Shown here in pieces: positions 49,745 through 61,300 of a stretch of DNA of 64,000 nt (positions are counted from its first letter, which is position 1; each line of letters opens with the position of its first letter). Below the pieces are notes generated by a model that saw only the letters and a list, made by a program, of their open reading frames with translations, searched no databases and was not told the origin of the DNA. Location of the stretch: the NCBI GenBank assembly GCA_905183005.1, contig CAJJDO010000101.1:4018-68017 (forward strand), read 5' to 3'. The stretch is from Paramecium pentaurelia (lineage: Eukaryota; Ciliophora; Oligohymenophorea; Peniculida; Parameciidae). Made by a program: the position numbers and the translations under genes.

Positions 49745-51713
49745 TCATGAATAATTTATATCAAAATTGTCACTGATCGGAATCTTCCAAAAGTTTTAAG
49801 ATTGATACTCTCCTTCATCAACAGGAGGAAAATAAAGATGAATATTTTTATTCATCTCCACATATGTAGTGATTTCATCAGTATTATATTTATGGATATT
49901 ACTTTCAGGGTCTATTATGAAAATTCGACTAATATCCACATTAACTGCTTAATATGCTGTAGAATCCTAATATATAAATATTAAAATACTGTTATTCTAT
50001 TTCCAAATCCACAATAAAATGGACTTTCTCCAATAAACAAATTCCTAATTTCTTTTAATGCTGTGATTTTGAATAATTCTGGTGTTCTATCAATAACTTC
50101 TCTCTTAAATGCAGGAAACAAACTATCAGGACTTAAAATTACAGGTCCTTTAGGTAATTTAGTATTTTGCTATTGTAGATTTTAAATAAAATCTTTAGTT
50201 TGATCTGCTTAACCTATTGCTCTTGCTGTTAAATAGATAATATTATATCCCATAGATTGTATATTTTAATAAAGATTAGCTACTCCATCATGATTCCAAT
50301 CAGTTCCTAATTTTGGCATTAATTAACCTAATATATCTGATTTAGTTATAGTTCCATCAATATCTGATATGACCAATTTAGTTTTTTAATCATACAAGTA
50401 GATAGTTCCATGTAATTCAACAATATCATTCTTTTTAGGTATACATAATCTGTATGTAATTTTATTAGCACCTTTTTATAATCCTAATTATTTTAAAATT
50501 GATGAATGAGGTTTAAGTATAGGTCTTTATGATTTTCTTCTTTTTTAGATTGAAGTTGTACTAAATGTATCAACAGAATCTTCACTCATTTTTCTAAGTC
50601 TATCTTAAGATTTAAATTATTGATGTTATTTTTAACTCTACTCATTATTATTTAATCTTTAACTATTAGTATTTTATTCAATTTAATCTGATCCTTTTTT
50701 CTTACCAAAGAGAACACTATACCATTATTATTATTATTATGTATTCTACTTCTTCTATTGATCCAAACTATCAATAATCATTTCTTGATTATAGACTTGT
50801 TTAGCTAATAATTATATTATTCCAGCCTCTCTACTAAAGAACTTATCTCCTATCTTAAAAACAAGATCTTTATGATTTATTATTTTAATTGAATCCTTTT
50901 CAAATATTGAAAAGGAAACCTTGTGTTATTCAAATAGTTGCAATTTTTACGTTTATGTTAAATTTTATTATTAAATTTAATATTAACCGCAAAGAGATAG
51001 TTCCATAACTGATTAACGTGGAGATAAGGTCTCTTTATCACTATAAGTAATATTGTCTTTCTCAAAATCATTTGTTTAGATATGTTTTTCTGATTATTGC
51101 TACTGGAATTATTTTTGTAATTATATTTATGATAATCCCTAATATTATAATAAAATGATTACTAAAGATGACGTATCTACTTATTAAAATTCTTTAAGGT
51201 TATTTGTTGTTTCAATCTTAACTCCATCATCTTTTTTTTAATTAGACCCTTTACCCCAAAATTTTAGAGTTTGAAGCCAATTACTATTTTTCTTATCACT
51301 ATTGAATAAATCATCAGGGGTCTTATAATTATGGGATAATCTAAAGTTGGATGCTTCATCAAAGAGACTAAATTGTTTAGATTAACAATTATACGAATTC
51401 TTCTCAGAAAATGTATCATCAGATTAATAACCAGAAGAAAAGGAACTTTTTTCAAAATATGCCGAACCTTCCTTTCCCAATCTCATTTTCACATTTGTCA
51501 AATTTCCATTCACAATAATATCAACATAGTAATCTTAACCATCATATTTACCAAATCGAACGTGAAATGGATTAGATTTTAAGGATCCATTGTGTTATTA
51601 AACAACAATTATATCAATACATCCACTTAGATAATACTAAAAAAGATTAGATTTAGATGGATTACTTGTCTTGGATCAAATTTGGATATAATCTTTTAAG
51701 TTATAGAGGTCAT
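49745..51713 (-). CDS. lipin-type phosphatidate phosphatase
   Basis: The gene encodes 630 residues in four exons (introns 49967-49989, 51139-51162 and 51637-51665; the middle one is 24 nt without a stop, so 638 residues if retained). Lipins dephosphorylate phosphatidate to diacylglycerol on membranes and need Mg2+. The N-terminal lipin domain reads YYLSGCIDIIVVQQ...SNPFHVRFGK. The C-terminal catalytic domain has VISDIDGTITKSD with the DxDxT motif at residues 433-437, then LGTDWNHDGVANLY, IYLTARAIGQAD and FYCGFGNRITDS. A Gln-rich linker separates the two. The start lies only 22 bp after the OSBP stop, so its promoter must be inside or very close to that gene's end. Confidence 0.94.
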
Positions 51714-51735
51714 TATTATTAATAATATATATTAA

Positions 51736-54521
51736 TCATTTTTAATCTTTTTTCTTTTTTTATTTTAAGAATTCTTTTCTTAAAGCTGCATCATTTCTTT
51801 ATAATTATTCTAATCTTTCCTTCTCTACTTATGCCTTATTCATATCACCAGCAATCATACAAATTCTATCAGTTCTTTTTGTATGATCTGATTCCAAGTT
51901 CGATTTCAATATTTACATTGCAAATGGTTTAATCACTCTGGCATCCCAATATCTAATCCCATCGAAGTCAGCAAAACCCATATAACTTCCAAATAATTTA
52001 CTAAGAACTGTCTTTCCTTATTTAATTTCACCTTCAAAATAATCTGTTGGTTTGTTCTTCACTTTTCCCAATTAGACAATACAATTTAAATCTAAATATA
52101 TAATATTTAATACTATTAGCTTCATCTATAAAAGAAAGAGCTCCTTAAGATTCATTCTTCATTGTTCCAAAGAATGTACCTGAGTAATGTTCAGATGAAA
52201 AAGTACAAATTATTTTTTGATCTGGAAATTAGATTGTTCTTTTTCCATGATTTAAAATAGTCAATGAATTTAAACCTGCTTTTGCTTCATAAAGAGAATA
52301 ACCGAAAAATTTATATGATTTTTTGGGGCCATATACTAAAAAATAAGATAGAGGTGGATGATGAGATATCTAAATATAATGAATTAATTGTACTTATTCA
52401 CAATAAAGTTATGTACCATCTTCATAACCACCTTCAAAAGTTTCACCTAAAATTGGGTTGAGAGGTTTAAGAAATGAATTCGCTTAAATGTAATTAGAAA
52501 TGAGAGCTACAATACTTAATTTCATTCTTTCTAATGGTTTTTATAGAGAAGCAGCCTTATTCATATACAAAGGAAAGAGAATTGTTTACATAAATGTTTT
52601 TTCTAAGGCTGATTTAGGTATCATAGCTTTAATCTAAAATATTAAAAGAAATCAAAATTACAGGAAAGGAAACTGTTGTTAAATTGAAATTTCCACTAAG
52701 TAATTTCTGACCTACTTATTTAATCATATTTTTTCCTACACTTCTTGCTAAATCAATTATCTTTTCATCTTAACAAGCTGTTCCTCCTTTTTTATGAGCC
52801 GAAGGAATTCTATATTCATCTTTATAATCAACTTTCTTAAAATTTAAAGCATAATTCATAATTGCATTAAAATCTCTATGATTACAATGTTCTCCTTCAT
52901 CAAACACTATTGAAACCTTAACAAGATCTATTTCATCTGAATCTTCTTCTTAATTCTATTCAGTTTTACTAGGTTGATGCTAAAGTTATTATAAATCATT
53001 TTTAATTATTATTTATTATTATTCCTCTACTTATTTCTTATTACTTAATTAATTTTCAGATGCTTCTTATTTATTATTATTATTAAGATTATTATTACTA
53101 TGTCCATTCTCATTAACATCACTGTTTTCATTTATATCATCTTCTCTTTATTTTTATTCATTCAATTCATTAGCATAATTTGCTGCAGATTCAAATCCAC
53201 TTCCTTAAAAATCACTTACAAACTAAACTTTTGGACTAGTATCACTGGCACCATTAATTTATCTTCTCATATGAACTAAACAAAATTATTATCTAATGTA
53301 TTACCTTTAATACTCTTAGCTACTTGTACACCTGAACCTTGTCCTCCACTTTCATCACTAATATCATCAAATTTAAATGAATTTTATTTTTGAACACTTC
53401 CTTTATTGGGAGATGATAAATTATTAATCATAAAGACTTGTGTTTATTATTTACTTACAATAATGAATTCTTTAGTCTCATCATATTAATTATTCGAACT
53501 TTTGAAATTCTTTTTATAAAATTCAAGAGCATTATTTGAAAGTAATTTGTCTCCATCTAAATCATTTTAATCATCAACATATTATGCTGAAAACATACTA
53601 CCTTATATTAATGCATAATCAGCTACATTCAATTTTGATGTATGAATATATATTTTTACATTATCATTTTTAGCTATTTCAATGTAATCATTTTAATTGA
53701 ATTCTGCTATATCAGTTTTTAATTTTAATAACTGTCCTTTACCTGATGGGATCACCTTCTTTTTTGAGAATTTAACCAATTTGAATATAGCTTAATGTAG
53801 AATTTTAGGATTTCTAAGTTAAATATGAATTATTTACTAAAAATTATCAAATAAAATTATGTCTATAGTTTGAGTTGATGGATTAAATATGATACCCAAG
53901 ATTTCATGTTATTTATAAAATGATCCTATAATACCTCCCAGTAATTCAATATTGCTTATTAATAAATTAAATCCATTATCATTTTTTAACAAATAATTAT
54001 TATTGTTGTTTATTGACCAATCATTTAAAGAGACCACAACACCTGTAGTCAACTTAAATTCATTTCCATCTATTTTTACAAGTCCAATTCCCAAAAGAGC
54101 ATAAAATGCTTTTACGTTTTGCATTTTTGAAGAAAAACAAATCTGTAAATATCCTAAAATCTTATCATAATTTTCATTTTCATCAATCATCAACTTAAAT
54201 ACTCGTCCTTTTGCTGTTCTCACATAAATCACTGACTTTAATTATAAGCTTTTATATTACTTTCTAATCATTTGCTTGCTAATAATTTTTTTTCTTTCTT
54301 AAAGATTATTCACATTTTTAGATATCAACTTCATCTCTAACAAAGTCTCCTTTATTCAAAGAATAATAATTATTATAACTATTAGATTATTAAGTTTTGT
54401 AACACAATAACCTACCCTTTCTTAAATCAAAAGAAAAGAAGTAATTGTAAAGAGTTCCCCATTTTAAATACGACACTGCACCTAATTTTCTATCGATTTT
54501 TATCGCCTTTCATTACTACAT
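51736..54521 (-). CDS. oxysterol-binding-protein-related, PH + ORD
   Basis: The gene encodes 876 residues in seven exons (introns 52092-52113, 52370-52393, 52634-52661, 53276-53304, 54236-54260 ending AAG, and 54490-54516; the first exon is just ATGTA). The N-terminal pleckstrin-homology domain reads YLKWGTLYNYFFSFDLRKG and, after a splice, IYVRTAKGRVFKLM. A low-complexity Gln/Asn linker precedes the lipid-transfer domain: LTTVSFPIKAMIPKS, PLNPILGETFEGGYEDG, the fingerprint EQISHHPP, and FFGYSLYEAKAGL. In the family it moves sterol or phosphoinositide between membranes. Removing the 24-nt stop-free intron at 52370-52393 is required to form EQISHHPP, which confirms it. The first-exon choice is supported by completing the PH strand but is less certain. 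Confidence 0.93.
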
Positions 54522-54969
54522 AAATCTTATACTTAAGACTTTGGGAAAGGAGCCTACTTTATATCCTCATCGTCCTCTAACTCATAAATAACACGGTTAT
54601 TTTATTGCATTTATTATTAATATTTATAAACGAGGTAATAATTTATATCTCATCAAGTACATTCTTTCATAATTTAATTTAATTCATCATCAACCTAACA
54701 CTTTTAAGTTGGTGTTACTTTATATTAATAACTATTCTATATTTACTTTATTTTAATAACTATTCTATATTTACTTTACATTCAAGATGATCAATTTTAA
54801 CAATTAATTATATATAAATATGCCATATAAATGAATACATTTAATATATTGAGATATTATTATAAGTAATAGAAAATTACAATATCTTTTTTTATAGAAA
54901 TAATAAATTTATTATAAATTACATAAACTCAAATTGATTAATGAAGTAATTATTATATTTGTTTCCAAA
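54522..54969. other. intergenic, no gene seen
   Basis: 448 bases between two minus-strand genes, AT-rich, with a short tandem repeat (listed separately). It probably holds the OSBP promoter. Confidence 0.5.
54725..54778. repeat. 28-bp tandem repeat, two copies
   Basis: TTAATAACTATTCTATATTT recurs at 54725 and 54753 in direct order within the spacer. Confidence 0.85.
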
Positions 54970-57426
54970 TCATTAAAAATCGTATTGTTTATTAGAAATT
55001 ATCTATTAAAATATTTCAAATTATATTCCACTATTATTATTAAATATTGGTTTAAAGTATTGTTTAGAAATAACAGATATCTTCTACTATCCATCCAATT
55101 TAATAGACTTCTCTTTTGCCCATTGAAAATCTAAAATCATATTTGTTGAATGATCCTGCTCATTCTATAGTGATAATTACTACTATTGCTTTATTTCTTT
55201 CTCGATGTGTTGTTTCAATTGTTATCTTGCTTTTTTTAATTGCTCATTATTATTATTTTAATGTTGTTTTTTGCCTGCACTTGTAGTATTTTAATTATAT
55301 TTTTTATCATCTTCTTAATAATTCCTCTCCTAAAGCATTTTTATAAGTTGGAATCCTGTAATTTTATGACATAATTAATTTTTATTATTAATAATAATAA
55401 CATTTTCTTTTTAGTTGAGATTGTAGAAGATTTCCAAATATTATGAAAAACGCATATCATTAATTTGAGATGATATTGGAAACCAAAATTGAATGTTCTT
55501 TTGATAAATTCTTTTTTCAATTTTCTTCTTATTTATTAACTATTCAAAATTATCATTATCGAATTCCGAATTGCTTAAAATGATTAATTTAATATCCATT
55601 TACAAAGGAAGAGAAATAATTTAATCAAGTTAACTCATTCTTTGAGGATCCTAGTAATCCATTAAAAATATAATTAAATATTAATTCTTAATAATAGAGA
55701 TTATTACATACCTCTTATGAGACAACTATTTTATCTAATTTCTCTTGATATTGTGAGGTTTCATCAACTGAAGTTGAATTAATAAATGATATCTAATAAA
55801 CATCACAAATAGGAGAGTATTCCTCATTTACACTCCATTTATCAATCATTATTTAATTTATGATTTTATTTAATATTTCTAAATCAGATTTTCTGTTTAA
55901 ACATTTTAATAATTAATGAGCCTAAAAGAAGATCTATTGTTTTTTTGGTTGAGCAAGATTTGTGATTTTGTAATTATCATAAAATTTGATCATTTTCCAT
56001 TTGTACTTATAATTTTAGTAATTTTAATTTTGGATATTGAATTAACTATTAATTATTTCATCTCCAAGACTCCATTGTATATGTAAGATGGAATTTATTA
56101 TAATTTACACTTGACTAACATCTTAATCCTTAAAGATTAATTACAAGATTTAATAGATTCTGACTTTACTAGGTAATTGAAATTTGGATGATTATTTAAT
56201 GATCAAAGTATCATGTGAAGCTTTTTTAATGATTGTTAATATTTCTTAAGTTTTACTATCAATTTCATTAACATTCTGCAATTTTAATTGGGAAGGCATA
56301 TAAATTTTTTATTGTAATTTCAAATCCTTATAAATCTTCTAAGTTGACAATTTCAATTTGAAATATTGAGAGAATTATGAAGATTTTAATTAAAGTGCTT
56401 AAATAAGTTCTTTGATCATGATCTGTTTAATAGACTTGTATATATATTAATCAATGTGTTTTTTATCTTAAAGTGACTTTTATGATTGAAATTAGAGGTC
56501 TTTAATATTAAATTCATTGATAGATATGATTTTATGATTTTAAATTGTAATTATGGAAGTATTATTTGAAATGTGAGTTTGTGTTGAATTCAAAAAATTG
56601 AAAATAAGAGTTCCATCTTCCCAAAATTATTCTTAATCTTCTTAATTTAAAAATTAAGTAAGTATTCTGGAATGAGAATCAGAGTTTTAATTTTTCTTTT
56701 ATTTTTTTATGACTTTTGTATAAAGATTTATAATAGTATTGTATCTATCTTCTTTGTCATCAACACCAATGATTACAGAGCAACTAAAGATTATAAAGAT
56801 AATACCTTTAAAATGAATTAGTTTCAATGAATAAATTAATGTTTTAATTATCATTGTCATCTTAACGAAAGACAAGCAAAAAGTTTTGATTTAGTTCTCT
56901 AATAAATTGCAATAGAGTATAACCAATGTCTATATGATTGATGACAATTATAATAATGTTTGGATCAATTTGAATTTTAGAGATCTGATTATTATAAAAT
57001 CTTAAATTTAATTATTTTGGAAATAGATCTCCAATTCTAAGAAGTGCTTAATATTTAAGTCCAACTTTATTTATTAATGTATTTAATTTGTAATCTTGAA
57101 ATCTAATTAAGAATTCTGATGTTTTTATATAAATTTCTCTTAATTAATTAGTTAAGACTGGGACCAAATAGATATTGTTATTGAATGGTGAGTGGATGTC
57201 TTATTAAATAGATGTTTGTAATTCCTTAAGATATGGTCTATAGATAGATAATAATAAATTGATACATGAATTTGATTTCTATAGTTTTTGAAATGTCAAT
57301 TTAACTTTCTTGAAATCCTAGGAGTGTTAATTGTTCAATTAAAAATGCTTCAAAATTTGATTTGTTAGATTAATAGAATGGTTCAATAGGTCCTGATATA
57401 TATCCAGAAGCATTCATACATCCCAT
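54970..57426 (-). CDS. receiver-like domain protein with N-acylation motif
   Basis: The gene encodes 793 residues in four exons (introns 55687-55711 ending AAG, 56784-56805 and 57238-57265). It begins MGCMNASG, a good match for N-myristoylation at Gly2 with palmitoylation at Cys3, so a membrane-attached protein is inferred. Around residue 560 NQYLIIFLMDYQDP followed by MDIKLIILSNSEF resembles the phospho-acceptor strand of a two-component receiver. An earlier region (NIIIIVINHIDIGY) may be a second, degenerate one. The C-terminus is Gln-rich and charged. No kinase domain is seen. Its start lies 69 bp from the divergent proteasome gene. Function is inferred only. Confidence 0.75.
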
Positions 57427-57495
57427 TAGTATTATATATTATAAATTATAAATTAATACTTATGTGACTTAATTTAAATATTATCTTTAAAAAAA
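57427..57495. promoter_or_regulatory. 69-bp divergent promoter region
   Basis: Only 69 AT-rich bases separate the ATG of the minus receiver-like gene (57426) from the ATG of the plus proteasome gene (57496). Both promoters and 5' leaders must fit here or overlap. No known element is recognised; assignment rests on position. Confidence 0.5.
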
Positions 57496-58323
57496 ATGAG
57501 TGGAAGCATGTATGATTTATCAGTAGCCACATATTCTTAGGAGGGACGTATCTATTAGGTAGAATATGCAACAAAAGCAGTTGAGAATTCAGAGTAATTT
57601 GAATAAATCTAATTAGGACTGTGATTGGAGTGAGATGTAAAGATGGAGTCATTTTGGGAGCAGAGAAATAAAAATTTTCTAGATTATTGGAAGACAATAC
57701 AAATAAGAGAATTTATAATATCGATCTCTAAACTGGAATGGCTTTATGTGGAAAATTGCCAGATGGAAGAAACATTTTATAAAGAGCAAAAGCTGAGTCA
57801 TCTTAATATTAAGATATGTATGCTATTCCAGCATCTGCCCATGTATTATCAGATAGAGTAGCATAATATGTTCATGCCTACACAATGTATTCTGGAGTAA
57901 GACCTTTTGGATCTGCAAGTATTAATATTCATCTAATTATTTCAGCATTTATTGCAAGTTACAATACTTTTGATGGTTATGAATTGTACATGATTGAACC
58001 ATCAGGAAACAAATATGCTTATCATGCATGTACTCATGGAAAAGGTAGAGCTGTTTGTAAATCAGAATTTGAAAGAAGAAATTTCAAAGATCTTACATGT
58101 TAAGAAGCTTTAGTCTATATTGCTAAAATGTAATAAATATATATTAATATTATTAAGGTTAATTTTAGCACATGAAGAATTCAAAGAGAAGAAATATGAA
58201 TATGAAATGACTTGGATTACTGATAACAATGGACGTAAACATCAAAGTGTCCCTCAAGATTTGATTAATAATGCTGTATAATAAGCTGAATAATTAATTG
58301 AACAAGATTAAATTGGAGAATGA
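57496..58323 (+). CDS. PSMA3: 20S proteasome subunit alpha-3
   Basis: The gene encodes 249 residues in four exons (introns 57594-57616, 57919-57945 and 58130-58157, the last ending AAG). It is a structural subunit of the 20S core alpha ring, which gates substrate entry. The alpha-type N-terminus reads YDLSVATYSQEGRIYQVEYA; then KAVENSETVIGVRCKDGVILG, YTMYSGVRPFG, GYELYMIEPSG and YHACTHGKGR follow the alpha-3 pattern, closing with the acidic, Gln-rich tail usual for this subunit. Length is close to the usual about 255. The 27-nt intron has no stop, but removing it gives the expected RPFGSATFIASYN. It ends 38 bp from the convergent cyclase gene. Confidence 0.93.
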
Positions 58324-58361
58324 TCATATATATCTACATAAAGACAGCCATAAATTAGTAT

Positions 58362-61300
58362 TCATAGTTTAATAGATTCTCTTCCACTTTATAAATTATT
58401 AGATTCATCAAATCCAGAATCATTCTTTTCTACAAAGTATCCATTTGTCTATCTATTTATTGACTTAAATTCTATCAATTTATTATGAATGAAATTAAAT
58501 GTATCTGGATATTAAGATTCTAATAATTATTTGGTCTCCTCTGATACTTGAACTCTTCCTCTTTCTCCATTAGATTCCATCTTATTTGAAATCATTACAT
58601 CTGCACCATATACATCATACCTTACTATCTCAGTCCCTAAAATACCAGCTATCACTCTACCCTAATCATTTATTCAATATACTTACAGTATGTATTCCTA
58701 TTCTCATATCTAATCCATCAAATCCTATTATCTATCTAACGTTTCTTATTATTTCAATCATACCAAATCCCAATTCAACAACATTTCTAGCTTCCTATGC
58801 AGGATTCCTTTGTCTTATATCTATAATTCCTAAAGCTACATAACAATCTCCTATTGTATATAATTTATATGTATTCTAGGTTAAACATTATTTATCAAAT
58901 TCAGTAAAGAGATTTCTAAGCATATTTACTACTTATTCTGGTTCTACTTTACTTGAATATTCAGTAAATCCAGCTATATCTGCAAATAATAATGTAGCAT
59001 CTTCCAATTATTCAACCAGAAAGGCTCTTTGATTATTCGATAAGAATTATTTTAATATATGATTAGGCAATAAATATTTAACTAAATTTTCAGATTAACT
59101 TTTCTTTATTCCTAAAGATCTCTTATTATTAAAAGTATTCAAATCTTAATAAAACATATTATAATGTACAGAAAACATTAAGATACCCTAAAATATAGTA
59201 TAATAAGCTATTGGCCAACTATGAAATTTTATTAATACAATCATAATCTATGCAAAGCAAAAAACTAATAGAAACATTAATTTATATGTAATTTCAATTA
59301 TCTATAATGAACAAAAAAAGCAAAGTAATAAAATACCTTCAGATGCCTATAATTCTATTAATTCTTCACTCTTTAACAAGATAAATTCAAATAAAATACT
59401 TAACAATAATATTATATAAGTGCCCAAAAAGTAATTACTCTTATAAAATCTATGTTTCAATTTCTTATTTTAAGACAAAGCTAACATTAATAGTATCAAT
59501 GCAGCCACTAATCTTATTACAATTATCAAATTAGCAATAGCTATGATATCATATTACCATATTATAAACAATGTAAAAGTCTTAGCCAAATATTATAAAA
59601 AATGCAAATAAATTGTTATTAATACTATATTTCTACCTTCAGCTACCTATTCTGTAAATTCCATAGCTAATTAATATTAATGATCTTTAAATCCTAAATA
59701 TAATTTCTTTCTTTCCAATTACAAACATTCACTTATAACATTACTATTATCATCTTCTAAATAACCTTTAATCTTATCAATTTCTATATCATAATCAGGA
59801 AAATCATCAATTAAATCTATCTATAATTCTCTTCTTAATTTTTAAGAAATATCAGAGAGTAAATTTGATTTTTCTAAATATGATTATTGTAACTCTTTAT
59901 CTTAACAACTATTATCTTACTCAAGATCATATTATATGTTTTGATTACTATTAATTTTTATTTATCCTACAGTTTAGGCTGGTTAAGGTAACCCTCTCAT
60001 TAACAAAGTCTACCTTTAATTAGTCTTCCTTCTAAATTACTTCACTTGTTCCTATGGTCTATTTGAATCTTATGAAGATTCTTATTAAACAGGTATCGAT
60101 TACTTTGATGAGAATTATTGTAGAATATCTTATTATTGGTTATAAAGAGATACATCATCTTATTTGTTGATAATAATACTATTTTATCTCTTCTATGAAT
60201 TCTAAGCAAAAGAAGATGTTTATTTTGTTTGATTTTAATATCCTTAAGGTTACTATATTTGTAAAGATGATTAAGGAGAAAAAACCATTTAATTAGATTC
60301 TTCATTCTTTAATATGACACCTCTCTTTTTAATACCTTTTTTATCATTATTTCTCTTTATATCTTTGCTTACTTAATAAGTGATTAATTCTCCTTTTCCT
60401 TTAGCAGCCACCTTTCTTTAAGTAAATTATAAATCAGGCATATTGATTTCTTAATAAGCTTCATTAGATAATGTGACTTGTCCATCCTATCCAGTTGAAC
60501 ACACTCGACTAGTTGTGTTTACTGTATCTCCTATTAATGAAAATTAAGGTTTGTGATGACCAATGACTCCAGCTATTACTCTACCATAATGAATCCCAAT
60601 TTTTATTGTTAAATAACCAATTTACCCATACTTCACTTTCTTTGTATGTTCCATCATTTCCAATGACAATTACACTGCCTAACAGATATTAATTATAATA
60701 TTACTCTTTTCACACAATTCTAATTGTTAAATTTAGTTCCTTAATCTACAGCTTTTAATCCACCAGCAGCCATATAAGTTTTACCTACAGTCTCAATCTT
60801 CTACATTCCATTTTAAGTACATAATTAATCAAAAGATCTGAATAGTCCATCCAATATCTTAACGACATTCTCCTTCTCTATTGATATCAAATCATCAAAT
60901 CCACATATATCACAAAATACTATAGATACATTTCCTTAATTCTCAGCTATTTCAAACATTCCCTCTAATATATTATATCATTTTTACTTGCATTTATTCT
61001 GTCCCTTATGAATTTTGGCAATAAAATAGACAATACATTAGTCATATTAGAAGTCTCCTAATTTAATGTTACATCTAACATAAAATCTTCCCTTTCTAAT
61101 CTTATCAATTTATATTGTAATGTCATAAACAGTATACTTGTAGCTATAGCTATTATTTCACCATTGATCACCACAAAATATGTAACTTAAACTATTGAAT
61201 AATCAATAATAGAAAATTTTTTAAGAAATCCTACCATGGATATAAGTACTAATATAAAATTAACAATAGGTAAATGAACTCTAGATTAAAGTATTATCAC

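Noticed and set aside
54934..55134. Plus-strand 66-codon frame
   Set aside because: It lies in and opposite the 3' end of the receiver-like gene; hydrophobic AT-rich text with no support.
58586..58843. Plus-strand 85-codon hydrophobic frame
   Set aside because: It is antisense of the second guanylyl cyclase domain.
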